64,000 nucleotides of DNA from Candidatus Poribacteria bacterium (GTDB taxonomy: Bacteria > Poribacteria > WGA-4E > WGA-3G): positions 1-64,000 of the forward strand of contig JAPPIG010000084.1 in the NCBI GenBank assembly GCA_028820635.1, given 5' to 3'. Position 1 is the first letter of the stretch, and each line of letters opens with the position of its first letter. The notes below the pieces were generated by a model, which saw only the letters and a list, made by a program, of their open reading frames with translations, was not told where the DNA came from and ran no database searches. Below, piece by piece: positions 19,772 through 28,915 of the stretch. The position numbers were made by a program, and so were the translations under genes.

Positions 19772-21712
19772 ATGAAAACAACATTTTTTTCTTTTCTGAC
19801 GCTATTGATAATTCTAAGTCTCATCCCATCAATCGGTTCTGCTGAGTATGAACCGAGCGCTCAAATTGCGCTTCCTGAAGGTGCGCTTGCACGCCTTGGA
19901 AAAGGACGGGCAAATGAGATAGCGTTCTCTCCAGATGGAAAAACACTCGCGGTAGCAGGTTCAATCGGTATTTGGCTTTATGATGTCCGCACCTACGAAG
20001 AGGTTTCACTGCTTATCGGGCACACGGCAAATGTTCAATGTGTAGCATTCAGTCCAGATGGTAGGACGCTTGCCAGTGGTAGTTGGGATGATACGGTGCA
20101 TTTGTGGGATGTTTTCACAAGAAGGCACATCGCTTCCCTTAAACATACAGGAGGTGTTTTAAGTGTGGCATTTAGCCCGGATGGAAAATTACTTGCAACC
20201 GGATGTGGATATACCATGACTCCCGAAAGATCTACACCTCGATCAGATCAAGATACAGTCCGGTTGTGGAACGTGCGAACAAAAAAACATATCACCACAT
20301 TTAATGGACACACTGCTTATGTTAACAGCGTAGCATTCAGTCCTGATGGGAAAACACTCGCAACTGGCAGTCGTGATAAGACAGTGCGGTTATGGAGTGT
20401 TACTAAGAAAAAGAATATCGGTATCCTCAAAGGACACACGGGTAATGTTTGTAGTGTAGCGTTTAGTCCAGATGGCAAAATTATCGCAAGTGGCGGCGGC
20501 TATGAAGGCGATAATTCAATTAGATTATGGGATGCTGACCCAAAAAAACACAAGAAAACTCTCATAGGACATACAGACTCTGTTAATAGTATCGCTTTTA
20601 ACTCCGATGGCAAACTACTCGCAAGTGGGAGTAGTGACAAAACAGTAAAGGTATGGGATACCAAGACAGGTAAACATAACATAACACTAACTGGACACAC
20701 AGATGATATTAAATGTGTAGCGTTCAGTCCTGATAACAATACACTTACAAGCGCGAGTAAAGATGGAACAATTCGGTTATGGGATGCAACAACAATCACA
20801 GGATATACCGATTATGTCGTGAGTGTTTCGTTCAGTTCAGATAGCAACATACTTGCGAGTGCAAGTTGGGACAATAAGATTCATCTGTGGGATGTAAACA
20901 CAGGAAAACATAAGAAAGAACTCATAGGGCATACGGATAGAGTCTTAAAAGTTGTATTCAGTCCTAATCTCAATACTCTCGCAAGCGGTAGTGCTGATAA
21001 AACGGTGAGACTATGGGATATTGCCACCGGAAAGACAATCAAAACGTTTAAAGAACAGACATCTGCTATAGCATTTAGTCCGGATGGCAACACACTCGTA
21101 AGTGGTAGTCAAAATAATACGTTACAACTATGGGACATCACTACAGGAGAACGCAAAAATACACTCACAGGGCATACGGACGTTGTCATTAGTATGGCGT
21201 TTAGTCCAAAAGGCACTCTAATTGCAACCAGTAGCAATGACAACACAGTCTGTCTATGGGACGCTACAACTGGCAAGTTGAAAAATAAATTAGTTGGCAA
21301 CACTATATCTGTTGGAAAGGTGGCATTTAGTCCAGATGGTAATACCCTCGCAAGTAGTAACTACGACGAGATTTACTTATGGGATATTACCACAGGAAAA
21401 CACATAAATACATTCAAACACAAAAAACTATACGAACGAATAACAACATCTAAACAGAAAACAATAGTTGAATCAAGTACAGATTACGCTTGGAATGTTA
21501 TCTTCAGCCCCGATGGAAATACACTCGCGACTTGTAGTCTGTTCGGTAAGGTTCACTTGTGGGATATTGCCACAGGAACGTATAAGAAAGTTCTTACAGG
21601 ACATATAGGAAACGTAAAGTCTGTTGCGTTTAGTCCGAACGGTAAACTGCTTGCAAGCTGTAGTATGGATGGCACAATTCTTCTATTCGGACCAGTTTGG
21701 AAAGAACGATAG
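19772..21712 (+). CDS. Secreted WD40 repeat protein, two propellers
   Basis: 646 aa. The signal peptide is residues 1-24 (FFSFLTLLIILSLIPSIGSA). Then comes the LPEGALARLGKGR motif and AVAGSIGIWLYD, shared with other WD40 proteins in the window, and about thirteen WD40 repeats of the GH....V..VAFSPDG..LASGS.D.T..LWD type, enough for two propellers. Exported WD40 proteins act as extracellular or periplasmic scaffolds; no catalytic domain is seen. Lying 14 nt after SelN gene 5 on the same strand, it is probably co-transcribed with the array. The Shine-Dalgarno is weak. Confidence 0.85.
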   Translation: MKTTFFSFLTLLIILSLIPSIGSAEYEPSAQIALPEGALARLGKGRANEIAFSPDGKTLAVAGSIGIWLYDVRTYEEVSLLIGHTANVQCVAFSPDGRTLASGSWDDTVHLWDVFTRRHIASLKHTGGVLSVAFSPDGKLLATGCGYTMTPERSTPRSDQDTVRLWNVRTKKHITTFNGHTAYVNSVAFSPDGKTLATGSRDKTVRLWSVTKKKNIGILKGHTGNVCSVAFSPDGKIIASGGGYEGDNSIRLWDADPKKHKKTLIGHTDSVNSIAFNSDGKLLASGSSDKTVKVWDTKTGKHNITLTGHTDDIKCVAFSPDNNTLTSASKDGTIRLWDATTITGYTDYVVSVSFSSDSNILASASWDNKIHLWDVNTGKHKKELIGHTDRVLKVVFSPNLNTLASGSADKTVRLWDIATGKTIKTFKEQTSAIAFSPDGNTLVSGSQNNTLQLWDITTGERKNTLTGHTDVVISMAFSPKGTLIATSSNDNTVCLWDATTGKLKNKLVGNTISVGKVAFSPDGNTLASSNYDEIYLWDITTGKHINTFKHKKLYERITTSKQKTIVESSTDYAWNVIFSPDGNTLATCSLFGKVHLWDIATGTYKKVLTGHIGNVKSVAFSPNGKLLASCSMDGTILLFGPVWKER

Positions 21713-21726
21713 AGCTGCTTTTTCTT

Positions 21727-21747
21727 GTAGGTTTTAGTCAAACCTGC
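21727..21747. repeat. Degenerate GTAGG-type hairpin
   Basis: GTAGGTTT and AAACCTGC (one G-T pair) flank TAGTC, 15 nt after the WD40 stop. It could help end the operon transcript; there is no U-tract. Confidence 0.45.
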
Positions 21748-21846
21748 TATCATTCAAATTACACAAACAAAATACAACATATTGGGCTGGTAGTTTTCAC
21801 AACTATTGCCGCTTCATAATTCAACATATCACTGAGAGGAACAAAA

Positions 21847-22575
21847 ATGCAAAGCCACGAAGTAGATTACGAAATATTCGGCAACGATATGCAAGTCGTT
21901 GAGGTGGAACTTGACATGGGCGAGACAATCATTGCAGAAGCGGGTGCAATGAACTGGATGGAGGATGACATTGTCTTTGAAGCAAAGATGGGGGATGGAT
22001 CCGGTGGTGATGAGGGTTTAATGGGAAAACTCTTTAGTGCTGGCAAGCGTGCACTTACTGGTGAATCACTGTTTTTGACTCACTTTACCAATACGGGTAG
22101 TAACAAAAGGCGAGTGGCTTTCGCTGCTCCTTATCCCGGTCATATTATTCCTATTGATCTTTCTCAAATGGGCGGAGAACTGCTCTGCCAAAAGGACGCA
22201 TTCCTATGTGCCGCCTTAGGAACCGAACTCAACATTGCCTTCTCACGTAGATTGGGCGCAGGTTTTTTCGGTGGTGAAGGTTTTATCCTCCAGCGATTAC
22301 TCGGAGACGGCATGGCTTTTGTGCATGCTGGCGGGTCAGTTATAAAAAAAGAACTCGTCAACGATACGTTCCGTATTGATACAGGTTGCCTTGTTGCCTT
22401 CACGTCTGGTGTTGATTATGACATTGAAATGGTCAAAGGTTTAAAGTCAATGTTCTTCGGTGGTGAAGGACTTTTCTTGGCGACCTTGCAAGGCACAGGT
22501 ACTGTTTACCTCCAAAGTTTACCTTTTTCAAAACTTGCCGACCGTATCATAGCACAAGTGCCAAGCAGTAACTGA
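21847..22575 (+). CDS. AIM24 / TIGR00266 family protein
   Basis: 242 aa, typical of the family. The opening [21 protein letters not shown] and repeated FFGGEGFI / [16 protein letters not shown] glycine-rich segments are diagnostic of this double-stranded beta-helix family. Its bacterial biochemical role is not established; eukaryotic AIM24 relates to mitochondrial inner-membrane organisation. GAGAGGA precedes ATG 21847. Stand-alone gene. Confidence 0.85.
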   Translation: MQSHEVDYEIFGNDMQVVEVELDMGETIIAEAGAMNWMEDDIVFEAKMGDGSGGDEGLMGKLFSAGKRALTGESLFLTHFTNTGSNKRRVAFAAPYPGHIIPIDLSQMGGELLCQKDAFLCAALGTELNIAFSRRLGAGFFGGEGFILQRLLGDGMAFVHAGGSVIKKELVNDTFRIDTGCLVAFTSGVDYDIEMVKGLKSMFFGGEGLFLATLQGTGTVYLQSLPFSKLADRIIAQVPSSN

Positions 22576-22673
22576 TATTTGGACTGTATCCACTGAAAAG
22601 AATACACGTTCAATTTAGAGATAAATTTGATTGGTAAATCGTGCAATACAGAATGAAATAATTGGAACAAAAC

Positions 22674-23654
22674 ATGAAGGCAGATACGTTCACTAACACT
22701 ATCATAATTGACGACACAACAAAGATATTGCCGCAGTTAATTAAGGTTGGTAAACAGTATCAGGTGATTATTGCTGATCCGCCCTACAACATCGGTAAAG
22801 ATTTTGGGAACGATACTGAAGTAATGCCGATAGACAATTATGTTGAATGGGCAGAGGCGTGGATAAAAGACTGTCTTCAACTCCTCACAGATGATGGCTT
22901 ACTTTATCTGTATGGATTCCCAGAAATTATTGCGAGAATATCAGTCCGCTTCCCTATCCATGAGCAACGTTGGTTGGTGTGGCATTATACTAATAAAACA
23001 GTGCCATCATTGAAGTTTTGGCAAAGGTCTCACGAAACAATATTGTGTCTATGGAAACCGAATATGCCGCGCACCAATTTGGAGATAGACCAAATCAGAG
23101 AACCTTATACCGAGAGTTTCTTAAAGAACGCTGCAGGAAAAGAGCGAAAAGATACGCCATCTCGCTACGGTTCACCAGGGAAAATAACAATCTACAATGC
23201 CCATAAAAACGGGGCTTTGCCGAGAGATGTCATCAAAATTCCGGCTTTAGCAGGTGGTGCTGGGCGTTCTGAAAGATGGTTCGTTTGTAGGACATGTGGG
23301 TCTCAAATTTTTCCGCCTGCCGATTTATCCGAACATCGCGAACACGATATATTGAAGCATCCTACTCAAAAGCCAATGGAATTGACGAGACGACTCATCC
23401 TATCTCGTATCAATGGAGCAAATGGCAGAGTACTTGTGCCGTTTGCCGGTTCGGGTTCTGAATGTGTCGTGGCACAAGCATTGAGGACTGAATATCTTGG
23501 TATAGAAATAAACCCTGAGTTTGCTGATTTCGCAATGAAGTGGTTGGAATATGATTGTGAGGGACTGAGAAAACAATTGTCTCTTTTTCAACAAACAAAC
23601 GAGACAAAGGATAAAAATGAACCAATTAACGAATGTTTTTGCGTTCCTATTTAG
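22674..23654 (+). CDS. Orphan DNA adenine/cytosine-N4 methyltransferase
   Basis: 326 aa from ATG 22674 (an in-frame TTG lies four codons upstream; neither start has a clear Shine-Dalgarno). Motif IV DPPY is at about residue 35 and motif I PFAGSGS near residue 256-262, so the order is catalytic motif first, the beta-type arrangement shared by N6-adenine and N4-cytosine enzymes. WFVCRTCGSQIF provides a CxxC pair in the target-recognition region, and HPTQKP precedes motif I as in many such enzymes. No restriction endonuclease gene is adjacent, so it may be a regulatory or anti-restriction enzyme. Confidence 0.85.
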   Translation: MKADTFTNTIIIDDTTKILPQLIKVGKQYQVIIADPPYNIGKDFGNDTEVMPIDNYVEWAEAWIKDCLQLLTDDGLLYLYGFPEIIARISVRFPIHEQRWLVWHYTNKTVPSLKFWQRSHETILCLWKPNMPRTNLEIDQIREPYTESFLKNAAGKERKDTPSRYGSPGKITIYNAHKNGALPRDVIKIPALAGGAGRSERWFVCRTCGSQIFPPADLSEHREHDILKHPTQKPMELTRRLILSRINGANGRVLVPFAGSGSECVVAQALRTEYLGIEINPEFADFAMKWLEYDCEGLRKQLSLFQQTNETKDKNEPINECFCVPI

Positions 23655-23716
23655 ATAATCCATTTATGTATGGCAGTGAAGAGTGTAAATAATTGTCCTT
23701 TACGTCTGGAGTTTAT

Positions 23717-24820
23717 GTGAAAATTCGCAGTATAAAAGCATATCAAGTTGACCTTCCGCTCTATGAAGGCAGCTACAACTGGTCGGGTGGAAAATCTGTA
23801 TCCGTTTTTGATAGCACAATTGTTGCTGTTGAAACAGATGAAGGTATCACTGGCTACGGTGAAGTTTGTCCGCTTGGACCATTCTATCTCCCCGCTTATG
23901 CAGAAGGTGTTCGTACTGGTATTGCTGAACTTGCGCCACATCTTATCGGTGAAGACCCGACACAACTCCTTCCGCTCAACCAACTTATGGATACAGCACT
24001 CAAAGGACATCCTTATGTAAAAACTGGAATTGACATCGCGTGTTGGGATATTCTCGGCAAGGTTTCAAAACAATCTGTTTGCACATTACTCGGTGGAAGA
24101 TATGGTGAGGATTTCATGCTCTATCGTGCGATTTCCCAACAATCTCCCGATGAGATGGCGGCAAAAGTAGCAACCTATCGCGCGGAAGGGTATCGCAAAT
24201 TCCAGTTGAAAGTGGGCGGCAATCCAAACACCGACATTGAACGCATTCATGCTGTCTCCGAATTGATGGAACCGGGAGACGTGCTTATTGCGGATGCGAA
24301 TACAGGCTGGCTGATGCATGATGCTGCCCGTGTTGTTCGCGGTGTCCGCGATGTGGATGTCTATATTGAACAACCCTGTCTCTCCTACGAAGAATGCCTC
24401 GCAATTCGTGAACGAACAGATCACCCCTTTGTTCTTGATGAGACGATTGATAGCATTCATGCGTTGTTACGCGGTCATGCAGACCGAGCAATGGATGTTG
24501 TGAACATAAAAATCAGCAAATTCGGTGGGTTGACCAAAGCTAAACTTGCAAGAGATCTCTGCGTTGAACTCGGAATTGCGATGACGATTGAAGACAGTTG
24601 GGGTGGGGACATTACAACTGCCGCGATTGCTCATCTTGCTCACAGCACACCGACAGAATTTCTTTTCACAGCAACCGATTTCAATAGTTATGTCACCGTC
24701 AGCACTGCGGAGGGGGCACCGCAGCGAGTCAATGGTAGGATGGCAGCCTCAACGCAACCCGGTTTAGGTATCATTCCTAATATGGATATGTTAGGTGAAG
24801 CGGTTGTGAAAGTGGAATGA
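23717..24820 (+). CDS. Enolase-superfamily (MR/MLE-type) enzyme
   Basis: 367 aa from GTG 23717, preferred over TTG 23693 because CTGGAG at 23706-23711 is well spaced and the family begins with K-I-R-S-I-K-A-Y. Superfamily residues are visible: Lys165 in FQLKVGG, the metal ligands Asp193 (ADANTGW), Glu218 (YIEQP) and Asp241-Glu242 (LDET), and Lys265/Lys268 in IKISKFGG. This is the MLE-like K..D.E.D/E..K layout. Enzymes of this type abstract the proton alpha to a carboxylate. The next gene, 4 nt downstream, is in the ornithine cyclodeaminase family, which suggests a dehydratase/reductase pair, possibly for 3-hydroxyproline. Confidence 0.87.
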   Translation: MKIRSIKAYQVDLPLYEGSYNWSGGKSVSVFDSTIVAVETDEGITGYGEVCPLGPFYLPAYAEGVRTGIAELAPHLIGEDPTQLLPLNQLMDTALKGHPYVKTGIDIACWDILGKVSKQSVCTLLGGRYGEDFMLYRAISQQSPDEMAAKVATYRAEGYRKFQLKVGGNPNTDIERIHAVSELMEPGDVLIADANTGWLMHDAARVVRGVRDVDVYIEQPCLSYEECLAIRERTDHPFVLDETIDSIHALLRGHADRAMDVVNIKISKFGGLTKAKLARDLCVELGIAMTIEDSWGGDITTAAIAHLAHSTPTEFLFTATDFNSYVTVSTAEGAPQRVNGRMAASTQPGLGIIPNMDMLGEAVVKVE

Positions 24821-24824
24821 TCGT

Positions 24825-25793
24825 ATGACTATTAGAATCCTTTCGGCTTCCGATGTCCGCGCAGCCTTACCTATGCCAAAGGCAATTGACGCGATGCGGC
24901 ACGCCTACAGTCAACTTTCAGCAGGCAAGGCGATTGCCCCGCCACGACAACATATCTCTACCGACAAAGGCGTTACGCTCATAATGCCCGCCCATCTGCC
25001 TGAACGTAGTGAATTCGGCATCAAAGTTGTTTCAGTTTATGACGACAATCCGAATCTCAACCTACCGCGCATTACAGCAACAGTTTTAGTGCTTGACCCA
25101 GAGACAGGCGCGCCAAAAGCATTCATGGACGGTGCCAGCCTTACTGCTATCCGAACCGGGGCAGGTGGTGGTGTAGCAGCAGACTTACTTGCACGAAAGG
25201 ACGCAAAAAAAGTTGGACTCTTCGGAGCAGGTGTACAAGCACGGACACAATTGCAGGCAGTGATGGCAGTTAGAGACATAAAACACGTCAACCTCATCAG
25301 TCGCACACAAGCCTCCGCACAACGACTCGCTGCTGAGATTTCGGAGTGGACAGATGCCCCTAAAGTCAATCTCGTCCCTACGGCACAAGAGGTCGTAGCG
25401 GATGCTGATATTGTTATTTGTGCGACAACATCGTCAACTCCACTTTTTGATGGCAATGACTTACAATCGGGAACGCATATCACAGCAGTCGGTACGTTTG
25501 TGCCAGAAAAACGGGAAGTTGATACAACGACAATCAGACGCGCAAACCGAATTGTGGTAGATTCACGTGAAGCCTGTTTAGAGGAGGCGGGGGACATGAT
25601 TATTCCGAATGCTCAAATTGACGCTGAAATCGGAGAAATCGTCAACGGTGATAAGCAAGGGCGCGAGTCAGATGATGAAATTACTGTTTTTAAGTCTGTA
25701 GGCATCGCGGTGCAGGATGCCGTTGCAGCATCAGCGGTACTTGCAGAGGCAGAGGCAAAAGACTTCGGCATTGTCGTTGAGATGGTTCAATAG
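24825..25793 (+). CDS. Ornithine cyclodeaminase / mu-crystallin family
   Basis: 322 aa. The Rossmann NAD(P) motif is VGLFGAGVQARTQLQA; TGAGGGVAADLLARKDA and the segment before it match the family. Members include ornithine cyclodeaminase, alanine dehydrogenase and delta1-pyrroline-2-carboxylate reductase. Its tight coupling to the enolase-superfamily gene favours the last activity, where the dehydratase would make the cyclic imine and this enzyme would reduce it to proline. That is inference from context. Confidence 0.87.
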   Translation: MTIRILSASDVRAALPMPKAIDAMRHAYSQLSAGKAIAPPRQHISTDKGVTLIMPAHLPERSEFGIKVVSVYDDNPNLNLPRITATVLVLDPETGAPKAFMDGASLTAIRTGAGGGVAADLLARKDAKKVGLFGAGVQARTQLQAVMAVRDIKHVNLISRTQASAQRLAAEISEWTDAPKVNLVPTAQEVVADADIVICATTSSTPLFDGNDLQSGTHITAVGTFVPEKREVDTTTIRRANRIVVDSREACLEEAGDMIIPNAQIDAEIGEIVNGDKQGRESDDEITVFKSVGIAVQDAVAASAVLAEAEAKDFGIVVEMVQ

Positions 25794-25838
25794 TCTATTC
25801 TGACAGATGAGCGTCTTGTATAGGTAATCTGCTTGATC

Positions 25839-26699
25839 CTATTGCGTTAAGAGATAGTTGATTATCTGTGCAGCAACTTCGGCTTTCGGATTATTTTTAT
25901 ATAGGGTATGAAAAACAATCGCTAATCTACCACGATCACCATCTCGCACAATGATGGGATCTGCCAAGGTTGCCTGCTGGGTATTCCCAGTATTACTCGC
26001 AAGGATCTTTTCAGCAAACCATTCATCCTCAAGTTGACCTAAAGGAAAGGGTCTGTCAGAACTAAAATGGACCATACTTGGGGCTAATCTACTACCTTCT
26101 GCTGTAACATACATAGGTACGTTGTGTTCATATACATCAATCTCAATTTCAGGGAGGTCCATCAGGTTTTGCATAGCACCACGTTCGTTGGCTGTCCCTT
26201 CTGAACTGTTATACCCAAAATAATCCGCATGATTCAAAATTGTATCACCATCCGTTGTTTCAATCCAGTTTTCGGCGACAGAACCATCGGGTTGCGCATT
26301 TCCTGATGGATAGATCGTGGAAGGTAAAATACCGTAAAGGATACAGACATTCACGGCACCGTTTGCAGTTGTTTGCAGCATCCAATCTCTGACAGATTCC
26401 TTACTTTTTGTTATCTCCACTTGAGTGCTCTCCGATTCTAAGAGAAATTTTGTCATTTCTGCTTCATTTTCTGCATTTTCCGGACTTATCCATAAGGTTT
26501 TACCTATATAAATCAAAACTTCTACTGAACCGTCTATAGGATCAACTGGTATAATGTCTGTTGTTTCCTGTTCCACTATTTCTGCAGGTTCTACATCCGG
26601 TACAACCGATACCTTTAATTGCTGCGTCTTACTACAACTGGCAAAGGAAACTATACAACCAATTAAAACGATAATTACCAACCATTGATATTTTACCAC
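25839..26699 (-). CDS. Lipoprotein of unknown function, paralogue A
   Basis: 286 aa with a GTG start (complement of 26697-26699) and AAGGAG 8 nt upstream. Type II signal peptide with lipobox SFASC. The body shares long stretches with paralogue B at 27666-28478: VNVC.LYG.LPSTIY, NWIETTDGDTILN, DY.GY.SS and DPII.RDGDRGRLA. No family was recognised with confidence; the alternating alpha/beta pattern could be a ThuA- or amidotransferase-like fold. The two genes flank a HAD gene on the opposite strand. Confidence 0.8.
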   Translation of the reverse strand: MVKYQWLVIIVLIGCIVSFASCSKTQQLKVSVVPDVEPAEIVEQETTDIIPVDPIDGSVEVLIYIGKTLWISPENAENEAEMTKFLLESESTQVEITKSKESVRDWMLQTTANGAVNVCILYGILPSTIYPSGNAQPDGSVAENWIETTDGDTILNHADYFGYNSSEGTANERGAMQNLMDLPEIEIDVYEHNVPMYVTAEGSRLAPSMVHFSSDRPFPLGQLEDEWFAEKILASNTGNTQQATLADPIIVRDGDRGRLAIVFHTLYKNNPKAEVAAQIINYLLTQ

Positions 26700-26730
26700 T
26701 AATAATTCTCCTTAAATAAATGTATATGAA

Positions 26731-26759
26731 ATTATACTATGCAATACAGTCAGTAGCAA
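26731..26759 (-). promoter_or_regulatory. Sigma-70-like promoter of lipoprotein A
   Basis: On the minus strand: TTGCTA (26754-26759), 17-nt spacer, TATAAT (26731-26736), about 25 nt before the Shine-Dalgarno. Confidence 0.55.
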
Positions 26760-26873
26760 ATTTTTATGATGGCACGTTTGACACGATTCGCTACGTCTCA
26801 AACATGGGAGACTTTATTGCTCATTATGCCGTTATTTCGAAAAAACCATTCGAATTTCTTAATGTGAGGAAAT

Positions 26874-27596
26874 ATGATTAAGGCAGTATTCTTTGACCTT
26901 GATAATACACTTTGTGACTCCGATACAGCATGGAATTTCGCAGTAAGAGAAACATTTCAACTTTTTTGCAAGCATGAGCCAGATGTTTCGGAAGAGGTGC
27001 TTACAAAGGCATGGACAAAAGTTCATCAGAATCTCTTTCAGCAACTTGACGCAGGAAAATGCTCTATGGCAGAAGTGAGAGACTCACGTTTCCCACATTT
27101 ATTTAAAGAACTTAATCTGTCCCTAAGTAAATTTACAGAAGAACTCAACGACTTTCTCAGTACGCTCTATATCACGAGTTTATCCCTTTACGAAGATGTT
27201 GCAGTGCTTGAAAAATTACACGCATACCATGTCGGTATCATTACAAATGGGGCACACGATGAACGGACTGACAGTCAACTTTCTAAAGTCCAAAACCTGG
27301 GACTAACCGAACGTATTCAGTCGTTGACAATTTCTGGTGAAATTGGTGTCCGTAAACCGAAATTTGAAATCTTCAAAGTGGCTTGTGACCGTGCTGGTGT
27401 TTTGCTGCGAGAGGCTATGTTCGTGGGAGATTCCATCCAAAATGACATCGTTGGTGCTAATCGGGCGGGCATGACAAGCGTTTTGATAGACCGTAAATCT
27501 GGTGTATCCATACCGAAAATAGCGGATGCACAACCAGACTATTTGATCTCAAATCTATATGATGTTTTGTCTTGTTTGGAGTATAAACAGGATTAG
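26874..27596 (+). CDS. HAD-superfamily hydrolase (YjjG-like)
   Basis: 240 aa. Motif I FFDLDNTLCDS (both catalytic aspartates), motif II IITNGAHDE, motif III Lys in GVRKPKFEIF, motif IV MFVGDSIQNDIVGANRAGM. The helical cap fits subfamily IA phosphatases, of which YjjG-type enzymes dephosphorylate nucleotides and related small molecules. GAGGA precedes ATG 26874. It lies between two paralogous lipoprotein genes on the other strand and is not obviously linked to them. Confidence 0.88.
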   Translation: MIKAVFFDLDNTLCDSDTAWNFAVRETFQLFCKHEPDVSEEVLTKAWTKVHQNLFQQLDAGKCSMAEVRDSRFPHLFKELNLSLSKFTEELNDFLSTLYITSLSLYEDVAVLEKLHAYHVGIITNGAHDERTDSQLSKVQNLGLTERIQSLTISGEIGVRKPKFEIFKVACDRAGVLLREAMFVGDSIQNDIVGANRAGMTSVLIDRKSGVSIPKIADAQPDYLISNLYDVLSCLEYKQD

Positions 27597-27665
27597 AATC
27601 GTCCTGAATGAAGATCATAGTTTTATTTTATCAGATAAGTAGTTTGGATAGTATTATACTTAAAC

Positions 27666-28478
27666 CTATTTAGCTAATAGATAATTGATGATTATCTCCG
27701 CCGCAACTGCCCCTTTCGGATTATCTCCATGATGTGTTTGGTGAACCATCGCAAGTCTACCTCGATCTCCATCTCGAAGAATTATAGGATCTGCCAATGT
27801 CGCCTGAATATTCCCGGTATCACTTGCAAATATCTTTTCAGCATACCATTCAGCTCCGAGTTGTTCCAAAGGGAAGGGTCTGTCCGATTCAAAATTCGCT
27901 AAACTTGGGGTTAATGTTCTGCCGCTCTCAGTGACATCCATAAGTAGATTCTCAAAATGCTCAACATTAATATCGATATCAGGAAGATCCATAAGGTTTT
28001 GCAGAGGTGCCTTATAGTTGGGCGTATCGTCTGAACTGTAATAGCCTAAATAATCTCCCTGATTCAAAATCGTATCCCCATCTGTTGTTTCAATCCAGTT
28101 TTCAACGATTGATCCGTCGGGTTCGGTATTTCCTGGGGCATAGATTGTTGAGGGTAAAACGCCATAAAGGAGGCAGACATTCACTGCACCGTTTCCTGTT
28201 GTCTCCACCATCCAGTTCTTAAGTGTTTCATCACTTTCTGTAATTGCTATTCGAATTCCCTTGGATTCTAAATGTCCTTTTGCCGTTTTCGCCTCAAGTC
28301 TTGCATTTTCCAATGTAATCCACGAGGCACTACCTGTATAAATCAATACATCCACCGGTTTTGCATTCAATACACCAGAGACAACTGGTACAGACTTTTG
28401 CTGCACTTTCGTGCAACTCGCAAAGGAAACCGTCCAACCAATTAGGCAGAGAATAACAATCCATCGGTATTTCCGCAT
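27666..28478 (-). CDS. Lipoprotein of unknown function, paralogue B
   Basis: 270 aa; lipobox SFASC and the same conserved segments as paralogue A (see 25839-26699). Both genes share an untranslated leader of the form GGAGAATTATNA before the start codon, so the duplication included the ribosome-binding region. Upstream, the end of a MITE-like element supplies a TATAAT on this strand at about 28535-28540, which might act as the -10 box. Confidence 0.8.
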   Translation of the reverse strand: MRKYRWIVILCLIGWTVSFASCTKVQQKSVPVVSGVLNAKPVDVLIYTGSASWITLENARLEAKTAKGHLESKGIRIAITESDETLKNWMVETTGNGAVNVCLLYGVLPSTIYAPGNTEPDGSIVENWIETTDGDTILNQGDYLGYYSSDDTPNYKAPLQNLMDLPDIDINVEHFENLLMDVTESGRTLTPSLANFESDRPFPLEQLGAEWYAEKIFASDTGNIQATLADPIILRDGDRGRLAMVHQTHHGDNPKGAVAAEIIINYLLAK

Positions 28479-28538
28479 TTATAATTCTCCTGAAGGATAA
28501 GGTAATTTCAATAAAACCAAATTCTCGCCAAACATATT

Positions 28539-28695
28539 ATACCATTTCTAAATAATGAGATTACATTATTTAGAAATCGATTGTAAGAATGCAACACTCT
28601 CTTCTGTAGGAGCGACCTCCTGGTCGCGACCAGGAGGTCACTCCTACAAAGAAACTCAAAAATCGGAATGATACTTTGTCAATTAGAAATGGTAT
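28539..28695. mobile_element. MITE-like element 1
   Basis: Bounded by 12-bp terminal inverted repeats ATACCATTTCTA (28539-28550) and its complement (28684-28695). Inside are a perfect 14-bp inverted repeat (28544-28577) and the 42-bp palindrome at 28606-28647. Its right end matches the left end of element 2 (39835-39857) over 23 bp in inverse orientation. No coding capacity, so any movement would depend on a transposase elsewhere. The rest of the gap up to 28915 holds nothing I recognise. Confidence 0.7.
28606..28647. repeat. 42-bp near-perfect GTAGG/CCTAC palindrome
   Basis: Begins GTAGGAGCGACC and ends with GGTCACTCCTAC; only one base pair is mismatched across the 42 bp. The left half is repeated exactly at 5782-5812. 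Confidence 0.9.
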
Positions 28696-28915
28696 TATTT
28701 TAGTAGGCTATACAACCCTTAATAATGTGCTGTCTATATTCAACATGTATTATGCTAAGTTTCATCGTATAATTAACACGTCATACATAGAAAGCAGGTT
28801 ACTAAAATGCGTTGACCCGTCGCACCTTGAAAGCGCGAGGAATTGGATTGAGCATGTCTCTATATCTATATTAGAGTTGGCTATTGTTGTTGTACTCGCG
28901 GTTCGTTTCACGATA

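Noticed and set aside
19820..21700. CRISPR-like regular repeats
   Set aside because: The periodicity of about 120-126 nt comes from WD40 codons and is not built of identical short repeats and unique spacers.
26760..26800. Sigma-54 promoter near TGGCACG at about 26774
   Set aside because: No GC at the required distance of 10 nt from the GG.
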